From NCBI RefSeq assembly GCF_023101165.1, contig NZ_CP078076.1:558001-622000 (forward strand): a stretch of DNA of 64,000 nucleotides, in the 5' to 3' direction. The stretch is from Microbacterium sufflavum (lineage in GTDB: Bacteria > Actinomycetota > Actinomycetes > Actinomycetales > Microbacteriaceae). Under the pieces are notes generated by a model. That model was not told the DNA's origin and ran no database searches. It was given only the letters and a program-made list of their open reading frames with translations. The translations under genes were made by a program, and so were the position numbers. Below, piece by piece: positions 34,569-43,229 of the stretch; position 1 is the stretch's first letter; every line of letters begins with the position of its first letter.

Positions 34569-35144
34569 ATGCCCGAGTACCAGACCCCGCCGATCCCGCC
34601 GATGGCCATCGCCTTCGACGCCGAGAAGCTGACGCTCTCCCCCGAGGGCCCCACGCTCACGCGGCGGATGTCCGACCTCGAGGGCCTGTTCCGGGATCAC
34701 GACGCCTGGGCCGCCTCCGCATCGGGCGACGACCCGGTGGTCTACACCGTCGTCAGCTCCCCCGTGCCCGAGGTCGACCGCGAGCTGCCGCAGTCGATCA
34801 CGACGATCATGCCCGGCGACACGTCGGGCGAGCTGTGGATGACGAAGGGCCACCAGCACCCCGACCACCAGGGCGAGATCTACCTGGCGCTGAAGGGCCG
34901 CGGCGGACTGCTCATGTTCGACGGCGAGCGCACCGAGTGGCTCGACATGCTCCCCGGCACCATCGGCTACATCCCCCCGGGCTGGGCGCACCGCTCGGTC
35001 AACACCGGCGACGAGCCCTACGCCTTCCTCGCCGTCTACCCGGGCGGCGCGGGGCACGACTACGGGTGGGTGCTGGAGCACGGCATGGGCTCGCGCGCCT
35101 ACCGTGCGGAGTCCGGCGTCGACCTGCGCCCGTACGCGGAATAG
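34569..35144 (+). CDS. Cupin-type glucose-6-phosphate isomerase-like protein
   Basis: A 191-aa cupin of the archaeal-type phosphoglucose isomerase family. The metal site is complete: TKGHQHPDHQGEIY gives His95, His97 and Glu103, and GWAHRSVN gives His141. The C-terminal FLAVYPGGAGHDYG is also typical. It would interconvert an aldose and ketose phosphate; a housekeeping role is unlikely in this operon, so a related sugar phosphate is probable. ATG 34569 follows GAGGAG. It is the first gene of a seven-gene-long same-strand run and lies behind the paired operators. Confidence 0.85.
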   Translation: MPEYQTPPIPPMAIAFDAEKLTLSPEGPTLTRRMSDLEGLFRDHDAWAASASGDDPVVYTVVSSPVPEVDRELPQSITTIMPGDTSGELWMTKGHQHPDHQGEIYLALKGRGGLLMFDGERTEWLDMLPGTIGYIPPGWAHRSVNTGDEPYAFLAVYPGGAGHDYGWVLEHGMGSRAYRAESGVDLRPYAE

Positions 35145-35153
35145 GCTCCGGCC

Positions 35154-36644
35154 ATGCTGATCGCGCACGACCTCGGCACCACCGGCAACAAGGCCTCGCT
35201 GCACCATGACGACGGCCGCCTGATCGCCGCGGTCACGGTGCCGTATCCCGCGCACTTCGCCGCGGGCGGGATCGCCGAGCAGAACCCCGACGACTGGTGG
35301 AACGCGGTCGTCGCCGCCACCCGCGACCTGCTCGCACGCACGGCCACCGCACCCTCCGACGTCGCGGGACTCGTGGTGAGCGGGCAGATGATGGGCGCCG
35401 TGCTGCTCGACGGCGACGGCGAGCCCGCGCGTCCCGCCATCATCTGGGCCGACACCCGCGCCGGGGCGCAGCAGCGCGAGCTCGAGGCCGCGCTCGGCGC
35501 CGAGCGGGCGTACGGCATCCTCGGCCACCGCCTGAACCCCACCTACTCGGTCGAGAAGATCATGTGGGTGCGCGACAACGAGCCCGACGTGTGGTCGCGC
35601 GTGCGCCGGGTGTGCGTCGCGAAGGACTTCATCGTGCTGCGGCTCACCGGGCGCCTGGCCACCGACCGCTCCGACGCCTCGGGCATGAACGCCTACGACC
35701 AGGCCGCCGGCACGTGGTCGAGCGAGGTGCTGGCAGCCGCTCGGCTCGACCCGGCCCTGTTCCCCGAGATCCTGGAGTCGACGCAGATCGCAGGTCCCCT
35801 CACCCCCGCGGCGGCCGAGGCCCTCGGCCTGCACACCGGCGTGCGCGTGGTGATGGGCGGCGGCGACGGACCCCTGGCCGCGGTCGGCTCCGGCGTCGTG
35901 GCCCCCGAGGACGGCGCCTATGTCTGCCTGGGCACCTCTTCCTGGATCTCGTTCGCGGCGGACGCCCCGCTGCACGACCCGGCCATGCGCACCTTCACGT
36001 TCGACAACGTCGTGCCCGGCTCGTTCGTCCCGACGGCCACCATGCAGGCGGGCGGCGCGTCGGTGCAGTGGATCGCGGAGGCGCTGTCGCCCGATCCCGC
36101 GCACCCCGAGACCGGACGCCTGACCGCCGAGGCCTCGGCCGACGTCGACACCGACGACCTCTACTTCCTCCCCTATCTGCTCGGCGAGCGCTCTCCGCTG
36201 TGGGATCCTGATGCCCGCGGGGCCTTCGTGGGTCTCGCGCGCCATCACGGCCGGGCGCACCTGGTGCGGGCGGTACTGGAGGGCACCGCGTTCAACCTGC
36301 TCACGTGCATCCAGGCGTTCCGGGAGTCGGGCGCCGTGATCGACCGCATCGACGCGGTGGGCGGCGGGGCCCAGAGCGACGTGTACCTCTCCGTGCTCGC
36401 GGATGTGTGGGGCGTGCCCGTGCGGCGGCGCACGATCGTAGAGGAGGCGAACAGCCTCGGCGCGGCGGTCACCGGAGCCGTGGGTCTCGGGCTCACCGAC
36501 TTCTCGGCGGCGCGGGCGCTGAGCGAGGTCACGGCCGAGTTCACGCCCGACCCCGCCCGGCACGCGGTGTACGCCGAACGGCATGCCCGGTTCGCCGACG
36601 CCTACACCGCGCTCGCGCCCTGGTTCGCCGGACGGCCGCGCTGA
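35154..36644 (+). CDS. FGGY-family carbohydrate kinase
   Basis: A 496-aa sugar kinase of the xylulokinase type. N-terminal HDLGTTGNKASLH is the first phosphate loop, VVSGQMMGAVLLD and AIIWADTRA carry the sugar-site residues, and YVCLGTSSWISF and VGGGAQSDVYLSVLADVWG make the second ATP domain. It would phosphorylate a ketose or sugar alcohol; xylulose, ribulose or erythrulose cannot be told apart. It lies 9 bases after the cupin gene and overlaps the next start. Confidence 0.9.
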   Translation: MLIAHDLGTTGNKASLHHDDGRLIAAVTVPYPAHFAAGGIAEQNPDDWWNAVVAATRDLLARTATAPSDVAGLVVSGQMMGAVLLDGDGEPARPAIIWADTRAGAQQRELEAALGAERAYGILGHRLNPTYSVEKIMWVRDNEPDVWSRVRRVCVAKDFIVLRLTGRLATDRSDASGMNAYDQAAGTWSSEVLAAARLDPALFPEILESTQIAGPLTPAAAEALGLHTGVRVVMGGGDGPLAAVGSGVVAPEDGAYVCLGTSSWISFAADAPLHDPAMRTFTFDNVVPGSFVPTATMQAGGASVQWIAEALSPDPAHPETGRLTAEASADVDTDDLYFLPYLLGERSPLWDPDARGAFVGLARHHGRAHLVRAVLEGTAFNLLTCIQAFRESGAVIDRIDAVGGGAQSDVYLSVLADVWGVPVRRRTIVEEANSLGAAVTGAVGLGLTDFSAARALSEVTAEFTPDPARHAVYAERHARFADAYTALAPWFAGRPR

Positions 36645-37609
36645 TGGGCGTCATCCTCGTCACCAGTCGCTCGTTCTCCGACGGCGACCTCGACCTGGTG
36701 GAGCGCGCGGCGCGGGCGGGGCACCGCATCCTCCGCGGGCCCGCGCATCACGACCTCGACGAGCTGCGGTCGCTGCTGCACGGGGCCGACGCGTGGATCG
36801 CGGGCACCGGTCCCGTGACCGAGGCGCACCTCGCCGCGGCACCGAAGCTCAAGGTGGTGGCACGCTACGGCGTGGGCACCGAGGCCGTCGATCTCGCGGC
36901 GGCCCGGGAGCGCGGCATCCCCGTCACGAACACCCCGGGCGCCAACGCCGACGCGGTCGCCGACCACGCGGTGGGGCTCATGCTCGCGGCGCTCCGGTTC
37001 GTGCCAGACGGCGACCGCCGGGTGCGAGCGGGCGATTGGGGTGTTCGGCGCGGCCGGGAGCTCGGCGCCGCGACCGTGGGCATCGTGGGCTTCGGCCGTA
37101 TCGGCCAGGGTGTCGCGCGGCGCCTGAGCGGCTTCGGCTCCCGGGTGCTCGCGGCCGACCCGTTTTTTCCCGTCGAGCTCGTGCGGGCGCAGGGCGCGGA
37201 GCCGGTCCCGCTCGACGAGCTGTTCCGCGCGGCCGACGTGATCACCCTGCACGCGCCGGGCGGACAGCGGCTGGTCGACGCCGAGCGCCTCGCGGACATG
37301 CGCCGCGGCACGGTGCTGGTGAACACGGCCCGCGGCGACCTGGTCGACGAACAGGCGGTGGCCGAAGCCCTGCGCGACGGCACGCTCGCCGGCTACGCGG
37401 CCGACACGCTCGACGGCGACACCGCCGCCCACGACAGCCCGCTGCTCGCGGCCGACCTCGTCGACCGCGTGATCGTCACCCCCCACCTCGGTGCGCAGAC
37501 CACCCAGGCCGTCGACAACATGGGCTCCCTGTCGCTCGACGACGTGATCGCCGTGCTGCGCGGCGCCGAGCCCGCCCACCCCGTGCCCGTTCCCCAGGAG
37601 ATGCGATGA
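36644..37609 (+). CDS. D-isomer 2-hydroxyacid dehydrogenase
   Basis: A 321-aa NAD(P)-dependent dehydrogenase of the phosphoglycerate/erythronate-phosphate type. VGIVGFGRIGQGVARRL is the Rossmann loop; catalytic Arg is in VLVNTARGDLVDE and His in VIVTPHLGAQTT. The usual catalytic Glu position (EPEP region) reads DTLDGDTAAHDS, with no clear Glu, so activity or substrate may be shifted. ATG 36644 shares a base with the kinase stop. In this operon it should oxidise or reduce a sugar-derived hydroxyacid. Confidence 0.87.
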   Translation: MGVILVTSRSFSDGDLDLVERAARAGHRILRGPAHHDLDELRSLLHGADAWIAGTGPVTEAHLAAAPKLKVVARYGVGTEAVDLAAARERGIPVTNTPGANADAVADHAVGLMLAALRFVPDGDRRVRAGDWGVRRGRELGAATVGIVGFGRIGQGVARRLSGFGSRVLAADPFFPVELVRAQGAEPVPLDELFRAADVITLHAPGGQRLVDAERLADMRRGTVLVNTARGDLVDEQAVAEALRDGTLAGYAADTLDGDTAAHDSPLLAADLVDRVIVTPHLGAQTTQAVDNMGSLSLDDVIAVLRGAEPAHPVPVPQEMR

Positions 37610-38565
37610 CCACCACCGCCGACACCGCCGCACCCGCCGCGGACACCGCCACCGCGGACTACATGGGGTTCGTGGGCGTGACCACCGCCTCGTCGTCGAT
37701 CATGAAGGTGTTCCCGCTCTGGGCCGACATCCTCGACCTCCCGACCCGCAGGCTCGTGGGCCACGACCTGCCGATGGACGCCGACCCCGCGCAGTACCGC
37801 GCGATGGTGGAGCAGATCCGTGACGACCCCCACCACCGGGGCGCCCTGGTGACCACGCACAAGATGAATGTGTACGCGGCGGCGTCCGACCTGTTCGACG
37901 AGCTCGACCCCTTCGCGGTGTCGTGCTCCGAGATCTCCAGCATCGCCAAGCGGGGCTCGCGCCTGTCGGGCCGCGCGAAGGATCCGATCACGGTCGACCT
38001 CGCCCTGAACGACTTCCTGCCCGACGACCACTTCGCCCGCACCGGGGCGGAGGTCGTCATCCTGGGTGCGGGCGGCTCGGGCACCGCGCTCAGCTGGGCC
38101 CTCGCGGAGCGCACCGACGCCCCCGCCCGCATCACGGTGACCGCGCGCACGCAGGACAAGCTCGACCACCTGCGCGAGGTGCACCGCCAGCACGGCACCC
38201 CCGACGACCTGCTGCGCTACGTGGTGACGGAGACGCCGGAGGAGGCCGATGCGCTGGTGGCGACGGCGCCCGCGGGTTCCGTGATCGCGAACGCCACGGG
38301 GCTCGGCAAGGACCGTCCCGGCTCGCCGCTCAGCGACGCGGTCGTGTTCCCCGCGGGCGCGTACGCGTGGGAGTTCAACTACCGCGGGTCGCTGGAGTTC
38401 CTGCACCAGGCCGAGGCGCAGCGCGCGTCGCGCGACCTGCACGTGGTCGACGGCTGGCGCTACTTCATCCACGGCTGGTCGCAGGTGGTGGCCGATGTGT
38501 TCGAGCTGGAGCTGACGCCCGAGACCGTGGAGCGGCTGGCCGCGGCAGCGGAGTCGGTGCGCTGA
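37606..38565 (+). CDS. Shikimate-dehydrogenase-like oxidoreductase
   Basis: A 319-aa two-domain protein. The N-terminal domain has VGVTTASSSIMKVFPLW in place of the SKSxSP shikimate motif and keeps the catalytic lysine in TTHKMNVY (Lys86). The Rossmann domain has ILGAGGSGTALSWAL (about 152-166) and the NATGLGKDRPGSPL motif. The substrate Asp of AroE (NTD) is replaced within SGRAKDPITVDLAL. The family fold is clear but shikimate is very unlikely as substrate. ATG 37606 overlaps the previous stop; an AGGAG lies upstream. Confidence 0.83.
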   Translation: MTTTADTAAPAADTATADYMGFVGVTTASSSIMKVFPLWADILDLPTRRLVGHDLPMDADPAQYRAMVEQIRDDPHHRGALVTTHKMNVYAAASDLFDELDPFAVSCSEISSIAKRGSRLSGRAKDPITVDLALNDFLPDDHFARTGAEVVILGAGGSGTALSWALAERTDAPARITVTARTQDKLDHLREVHRQHGTPDDLLRYVVTETPEEADALVATAPAGSVIANATGLGKDRPGSPLSDAVVFPAGAYAWEFNYRGSLEFLHQAEAQRASRDLHVVDGWRYFIHGWSQVVADVFELELTPETVERLAAAAESVR

Positions 38566-39533
38566 TGCCCGTCGTGCGCACGGTGCTCGGCGACGTCGAC
38601 GCGCCGGAGCTCGGGCGCGTGAACTACCACGAGCACCTGTTCCAGGTGTCGCCGCTGCTGCCGGGCGACGAGCTCGACGACGAGCAGGCGTCGGGCGACG
38701 AGGCGGCGGCGTTGCAGACGAGCGGCTTCGACGCGATGGTCGACGCCACGCCGTTCGGGCTCGCCCGGAACCCGGAGGCGCTGGCCCGCATCAGCGCGGC
38801 GACCGGACTGGGCATCGTCGCGACCACGGGTCGGCACCGCGAAGCCCACTACGGCGACGACCACCCGATGCAGGTGTGGGACGCGGAGCGGCTGTCCGCG
38901 CTGTTCGTGGCGGACCTCACCCGCGGCATGCCCGCCTCCGACGACGCGGTGTTCGCCGCGCCCGACGTGCCCGTCGCGACCTCGCCCACGGGCGCCCCGG
39001 TGCGCGCGGGGATGCTCAAGGCGGGCATCGACTACTGGCGCATCAGCCCGTTCGAGCGCACGACCCTCGACGCGGTGGCGGCCGCGCACCGCGAGACCGG
39101 TGCCCCCGTCATGGTGCACCTGGAGTTCTGCACGGCGGCGCACGAGGTGCTCGATCTGCTCGCGGCCGAGGGCGTGGCGAGCGATCGGGTGGTGCTCGCC
39201 CACGCCGACCGCGACCCCGACCCCGGACTCCACGTGTCGCTCGCGGAGCGCGGCGCCCACCTCGGCTACGACGGCTTCGCCCGTCCGCGCACCCGATCCG
39301 ACGCGGAACTGCTGGCCCTGACCGCCGCCGTGGTGGAACGCGGTGCGGGCGACCGCATCGTGCTCGGCGGCGACGTCGCCCGGCGCACGCGGTACATCGC
39401 CTACGGCGGGATGCCCGGGCTCGCCTACCTCGGCGACCGGTACCTGCCGCGACTGCGCGACGCGGTCGGCGATGCGGCCGTGCAGCGTATGCTCGTGCAC
39501 ACGCCCGCACGACTGCTCACCCTCGACCACTGA
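38565..39533 (+). CDS. Phosphotriesterase-like lactonase/hydrolase
   Basis: A 322-aa TIM-barrel metal hydrolase. HEH near the start (NYHEHLF, His22/His24), an acid-rich VMVHLEFCTAAHE strand in place of the carbamylated lysine strand, histidine in VVLAHADRDPD and the aspartate in IVLGGDVARR make the phosphotriesterase metal site; a Glu in the bridging position resembles the Cog-type lactonase subgroups. Members open sugar lactones, including L-fucono- and galactono-lactones. ATG 38565 overlaps the previous stop. Confidence 0.83.
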   Translation: MPVVRTVLGDVDAPELGRVNYHEHLFQVSPLLPGDELDDEQASGDEAAALQTSGFDAMVDATPFGLARNPEALARISAATGLGIVATTGRHREAHYGDDHPMQVWDAERLSALFVADLTRGMPASDDAVFAAPDVPVATSPTGAPVRAGMLKAGIDYWRISPFERTTLDAVAAAHRETGAPVMVHLEFCTAAHEVLDLLAAEGVASDRVVLAHADRDPDPGLHVSLAERGAHLGYDGFARPRTRSDAELLALTAAVVERGAGDRIVLGGDVARRTRYIAYGGMPGLAYLGDRYLPRLRDAVGDAAVQRMLVHTPARLLTLDH

Positions 39534-39581
39534 GACCGCGCCGCCCGACGCCGTCTCGCCGCCTCCACCCGAGGAGCCCCC

Positions 39582-39878
39582 ATGACCGAACCCACCATCC
39601 TGCACGCCGTCTTCACCGCGAAGCCCGGGGCGGCCGACCGGGTCGCCGCACTCCTGCGGGAGTTCGCCGAGATCGTCCGCGCCGAGGAGGGCAACGTGGT
39701 GTTCGACGCCACGCGACTCGTCGACGACCCCGACCGCTTCTTCGTCTACGAGGTGTACCGCGACGAGGCCGCGTTCCAGGAGCACCTCGCGGCGTCCGCC
39801 GGGGTCCCGTTCAACGCCGCGCTGCAGGAGCTGATCGTCGAGCCGGCCTCGATCCTCACCTTCCTCCGCCGCGTCTGA
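39582..39878 (+). CDS. ABM-family small protein
   Basis: A 98-aa antibiotic-biosynthesis-monooxygenase-fold protein (ILHAVFTAKPGAADRVAALL, then FFVYEVYRDEAAFQEHLAA). In sugar operons such proteins may act as mutarotase-like or quinol-oxidising enzymes; here the role is open. GAGGAG precedes ATG 39582, 48 bases after the lactonase gene. It is the last gene of the operon that starts at 34569. Confidence 0.82.
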   Translation: MTEPTILHAVFTAKPGAADRVAALLREFAEIVRAEEGNVVFDATRLVDDPDRFFVYEVYRDEAAFQEHLAASAGVPFNAALQELIVEPASILTFLRRV

Positions 39879-39956
39879 CCCCCTGCCCGAGGAGCTCGCG
39901 CGGGCTCCTGTGGACAACCCGGACCGACGCGCCGGCGTTGCACGTACCGTGGCCCG

Positions 39957-40499
39957 GTGACTCGTCCCCACTCCCTTTCGACGCGCGCCCTCGCCGCCCT
40001 CGCCGTCTCCCTCGTCCTGCTCACCGGCTGCACTGCCGATCCGAAACCCTCCCCGTCTCCGACGCCGACCCCGCCGTTCGCCTCGAAGAAGGACGCCTTC
40101 GCCGCCGCCGAGGCCACGTATCGCGCCTACAACGACGCCCTAAACCTCGTGGATCCAGCCGATCCAGCCACCTTTGAGGCCGTCTTTGAGAGAACGACGG
40201 GCGACTTCCAAGCAGTGGATCGCAAGAACCTCTCCGTGATGCACGCCGAGGAACTGACAGTCTCGGGCGCGAATACCGTCGTGGCATTTCACCCCCTTCG
40301 AACGACGGCCACATACGACGAGGTCCGCGCCCGCATCTGTGTCGACGTCAGCTCGGTCCAGATCGTCGATGCACGCGGAGCGTCCAGAGTGGCGCAGGAT
40401 CGAGCGCCGATCTATGTGGCAGATGTGACGTTCGTCTGGTCCGACGACGCATATCTGATCTCCCGCGCATCGAAGGCAGATGACTCGTCATGCGGCTGA
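39957..40499 (+). CDS. Lipoprotein of unknown function (DUF6318-like)
   Basis: A 180-aa exported lipoprotein: signal ending VLLTGC (Cys about 25), a Pro/Ser/Thr-rich linker, then a domain starting KKDAFAAAEATYRAYNDALN. I recall similar lipoproteins in actinobacteria, without known function. The start is GTG 39957. Bases from about 40140 onward are visibly less GC-rich and use rarer codons (for example tttgag, gcattt) than the first third, so the body of the gene may come from another source. Its end overlaps the next gene by 10 bases. Confidence 0.72.
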   Translation: MTRPHSLSTRALAALAVSLVLLTGCTADPKPSPSPTPTPPFASKKDAFAAAEATYRAYNDALNLVDPADPATFEAVFERTTGDFQAVDRKNLSVMHAEELTVSGANTVVAFHPLRTTATYDEVRARICVDVSSVQIVDARGASRVAQDRAPIYVADVTFVWSDDAYLISRASKADDSSCG

Positions 40500-41260
40500 T
40501 CGCCTCCGTCGCCTTGGCCTGTTGCCTGCTTGCTTCAGCGTCGGATCACGACGACGGCGAATCAACCGCGGGCACGTCGTTCATGGCAGGCGCAGAGGGA
40601 CGACAGCTCACCGTCACCGCGACGCAGACCACCCCCGCACCGCGCGGCGATAGCGCTCCCCGCGGTCGGAAGAACGGCAGCGCCGAGCCGAAGCCGGCCG
40701 ACCCGTGCGCCGCCGTGCCGTACCCGTACAAGGCTTCGTGCGGGATCTACGGTGTCCGTGTCACCAGCGCCGACGGCGACCCGCTCACCATCTCGGATCT
40801 CGCCCGGTTCGCTCCCGAGCCGGTCGCCACGGCGGCCGAGCCGGGTGGGGTCGGGGTCGCGGGGCTTCCGACGAACTTCGTCACCGCCGCGACCGCGCAC
40901 ACGCAGCAGGGCACCATCCTCGACCTGGCCGTCACGGTGCGCTTCACCCCCACCGCGTTCGACACCACGTTCGGCGACGGCACCAGCGCCACCACCGCCA
41001 CCGGGGGCCGCACCTGGGCCGCCGCCCACCAGCCGCAGTTCACCCCGACTCCGACGAGCCACGTCTACCGCGACCGCGGCACCTACACCGCCGTCACCAC
41101 GGTCCGCTACACGGCAGAGGTCGACCTGGGCAACGGCTGGTTCCCCGTCGCGGGAGAGCTCTCGGTCGCCGGGCCCGCCCAGAGCATCCGCATCTACGAG
41201 GCCACGTCCGCTCTCGTCCGCTACACCTGCGACGAGCAGCCCACCGCAGCCGGCTGTTGA
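40490..41260 (+). CDS. Secreted protein with a PKD-like domain
   Basis: A 256-aa exported protein. A short hydrophobic start (LIASVALACCLLASAS) acts as signal. After a low-complexity Thr/Pro/Arg linker and a Cys pair (PCAAVPYPYKASC), residues about 140-245 show a PKD-like Ig fold (TTFGDGTSA ... HVYRDRGTYTAVTTVRY). Two cysteines near the C-terminus may form a disulfide. It is translationally coupled to the lipoprotein before it; the pair may act at the cell surface. I cannot give a function. Confidence 0.7.
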   Translation: MRLIASVALACCLLASASDHDDGESTAGTSFMAGAEGRQLTVTATQTTPAPRGDSAPRGRKNGSAEPKPADPCAAVPYPYKASCGIYGVRVTSADGDPLTISDLARFAPEPVATAAEPGGVGVAGLPTNFVTAATAHTQQGTILDLAVTVRFTPTAFDTTFGDGTSATTATGGRTWAAAHQPQFTPTPTSHVYRDRGTYTAVTTVRYTAEVDLGNGWFPVAGELSVAGPAQSIRIYEATSALVRYTCDEQPTAAGC

Positions 41261-41270
41261 TTCCCGTCCC

Positions 41271-41325
41271 GTCGCCGTCGCACGGAGCGTCGAAGGAGAC
41301 CGCCGGGATGTCCTTCGATCTCCGC
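41271..41325 (-). pseudogene. Decayed fragment of a sugar-binding-protein gene
   Basis: These 55 bases match 42650-42704 inside the nearby binding-protein gene at 47 of 55 positions without gaps, in the same orientation. On the minus strand the fragment reads SKDIPAVSFDAPCDGDG, against SKDIPVVYFDAPCDGDV in the intact gene. No open frame surrounds it. It is a relic of a duplication or of another RbsB-type gene lost from this spot. The rest of 41261-41386 shows nothing I can name. Confidence 0.72.
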
Positions 41326-41386
41326 TGGGCGGTTCGACTCGGCAACGGGCACCTGCGCGAGGATCAACAACACGGTTGCAATCCCG

Positions 41387-41941
41387 TCAGCTCGGCAGTC
41401 GCGGGTCCCGGAGCGATGCGATCGCCTGGACCAGGCTCTCGTGGATGTAGTCCAACTCCGGCGATGTGAAGCTCGACCAGTCCTCGGCGGTGTCGGCGCC
41501 ATCCGTGGACCAGGCCTCGTCTTGACCGCTCGTGTCGTCGGTCTGCTCCTGGGGGGTGTGCCGGTAGACCCACCAGAGGTTGCCCGAGGGGTCGACGAAC
41601 CGCGCGAGCGTGTCACCGAAGAAGTCGGTCGGTGTGGTCACGACGCGGGCGCCGAGGGCGACGGCCCGCGCCAGCGTTGCCTCCACGTCGACGACGTACA
41701 CCTGGAGGAACCCGGGGGTGAACGGCCAGTCCGGCTTGCGGTCGGCGACCGTGATCATCGAGTCCCCGATGCGCAGCTCGGAATGCAGGATCAGGCCGTC
41801 GGTGTCGAGCGTTCGCGCCTGGGGCACATCCGAGGCGTCGAAGACCTCGATCACGAAATCGATGATGCGGGCGGCATCGTCGGTCATGAGGAAGGGGTTG
41901 ACGGTGTTCGACCCGGCAGGAACGGGAGCAGGTGTGGGCAT
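41387..41941 (-). CDS. VOC/glyoxalase-fold protein
   Basis: A 184-aa single-module-pair VOC protein of the PhnB/YdcJ-like type: VNPFLMTDDAARIIDFVIEVFDA start, HSELRIGDSMITVAD, TPGFLQVYVVDVEATL and DTLARFVDPSGNLWWVYRH. The metal-binding Glu/His pattern is incomplete. The last 50 residues form an acidic tail (SGQDEAWSTDGADTAEDW). ATG 41941 is preceded by AAAGGAT. Resistance-like or isomerase functions exist in this fold; none can be assigned. Confidence 0.82.
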   Translation of the reverse strand: MPTPAPVPAGSNTVNPFLMTDDAARIIDFVIEVFDASDVPQARTLDTDGLILHSELRIGDSMITVADRKPDWPFTPGFLQVYVVDVEATLARAVALGARVVTTPTDFFGDTLARFVDPSGNLWWVYRHTPQEQTDDTSGQDEAWSTDGADTAEDWSSFTSPELDYIHESLVQAIASLRDPRLPS

Positions 41942-42023
41942 GGTGCATCCTTTCGTTCCGCACAGGATGCCGTGCACCGCGGTCAGATCCTGTCCTGATG
42001 ATCCTCCCGTCCCGGAAACACGA

Positions 42024-42049
42024 AGCCCCCCGCCGCAAGGCGAGGGGCT
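42024..42049 (-). terminator. Terminator of the RbsABC-type operon
   Basis: AGCCCC/GGGGCT plus CGCC/GGCG stems around a GCAA tetraloop, one mismatch between them. On the minus strand it is followed by TCGTGTTT. It stands 19 bp after the binding-protein stop. Confidence 0.7.
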
Positions 42050-42067
42050 CCGTGGTTCAGCGGGTTG

Positions 42068-43072
42068 TCACTCGTAGAGCACCGCGGCGATCTTGTCGTC
42101 GTCGATGTTGTTCTTGTCGTACCAGTAGGAACCGGTGTCGTAGAACTCCTCGACGTCGTCGCCGTTCGCGGCGTCGTATGCGGCCTGCACGACCTGCGCG
42201 CCGATGCCGATCGGGTCCTGCGTGATGGCGCCGGCCATGGTGCCGTCCTTGATCGCGTTGATCTGCGCGGCGCCGGAGTCGAAGCCGACGATGGTGATCT
42301 TGCCCTTCTCCAGGCCCAGTTCGTTGACGGCGTTCACGACACCGATCGCGGAGCCCTCGTTGGTGCCGTAGATGCCCTTGAGGTCGGGGTGGGCGGCGAT
42401 CAGCGTCTTGGCAATGTCGGCCGACTTGAGGTGGTCGCCGTCACCGTACTGGATGTCGACGATCTCGATGTCGGGGTAGTCCGACTCGATCTTCTCGACG
42501 AAGCCGTCGCGACGCTCGACACCGGTCGAGTTGATCTGCGAGTGGCCGACGATCGCGACCTGGCCCTCGCCGCCGATCAGCTCGGCCATGTGCTCGGCCG
42601 CGAGCGCACCGGCGACCTTGCTGTCGGTCGCGGAGAGGCTCAGGCCCACGTCGCCGTCACACGGGGCGTCGAAGTAGACCACCGGGATGTCCTTCGACTT
42701 CGCCTGCTCGAGCGGGGCGACGCACGCCTCGGGGTCGAGCGCGGCGTAGGCGATGGCGTCGGGGTTCTTGTCGATCGCGGCGGTCAGCATCTCGAGCTGC
42801 TGCGCGATCTCGGTCTCGGCGGCGGGGCCCTCGAACGTGATCTTCACGCCGAGCTCCTCGGCCTTCTGCTCCGCACCCTTCTTCACGGCCTGCCAGAACT
42901 GGTGCTGGAAGCCCTTCGAGACGAGCGCGATGTACATCTCGCCGTCGCCGCTGCCGCTGCCGGAGCCGGAGCCTTCCTCGATGACGTCGCCGCCACCGCC
43001 GGCACAGCCGGCGAACACGAGCGCGGAAGCGGCCACGAGGGCTGCGAAGGCGGTCTTCTTCCCGAATTTCAT
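42068..43072 (-). CDS. RbsB-type sugar ABC binding lipoprotein
   Basis: A 334-aa CUT2 sugar-binding protein. Lipoprotein signal MKFGKKTAFAALVAASALVF then AGC, a Gly/Ser linker, and the family fold: MYIALVSKGFQHQFWQAVKKG, AIAYAALDPEACVAPL, IPVVYFDAPCDGD, GIYGTNEGSAIGVVNAV and ITIVGFDSGAAQINAIKDG. Ligands of CUT2 systems are monosaccharides (ribose, fucose, rhamnose, xylose). ATG 43072 has GGAG upstream. It lies last in the ATPase-permease-binding-protein operon; a 157-base spacer before it has no gene I can see. Confidence 0.92.
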   Translation of the reverse strand: MKFGKKTAFAALVAASALVFAGCAGGGGDVIEEGSGSGSGSGDGEMYIALVSKGFQHQFWQAVKKGAEQKAEELGVKITFEGPAAETEIAQQLEMLTAAIDKNPDAIAYAALDPEACVAPLEQAKSKDIPVVYFDAPCDGDVGLSLSATDSKVAGALAAEHMAELIGGEGQVAIVGHSQINSTGVERRDGFVEKIESDYPDIEIVDIQYGDGDHLKSADIAKTLIAAHPDLKGIYGTNEGSAIGVVNAVNELGLEKGKITIVGFDSGAAQINAIKDGTMAGAITQDPIGIGAQVVQAAYDAANGDDVEEFYDTGSYWYDKNNIDDDKIAAVLYE

Positions 43073-43229
43073 GAAAACTCCATTGTTTGAGTACGAGCCG
43101 GATGGTTCTGTGTGATGCCGGCCAGGGCCGGCTGTGGGACATTCCTGGTGCCTGTGCGGAGGGACTCCGCGGGTCCGGCCGGGGCCGGGTGGGGCGGCGG
43201 CGGGCACGGGTTTCGCCGCCGCCCTGGTC

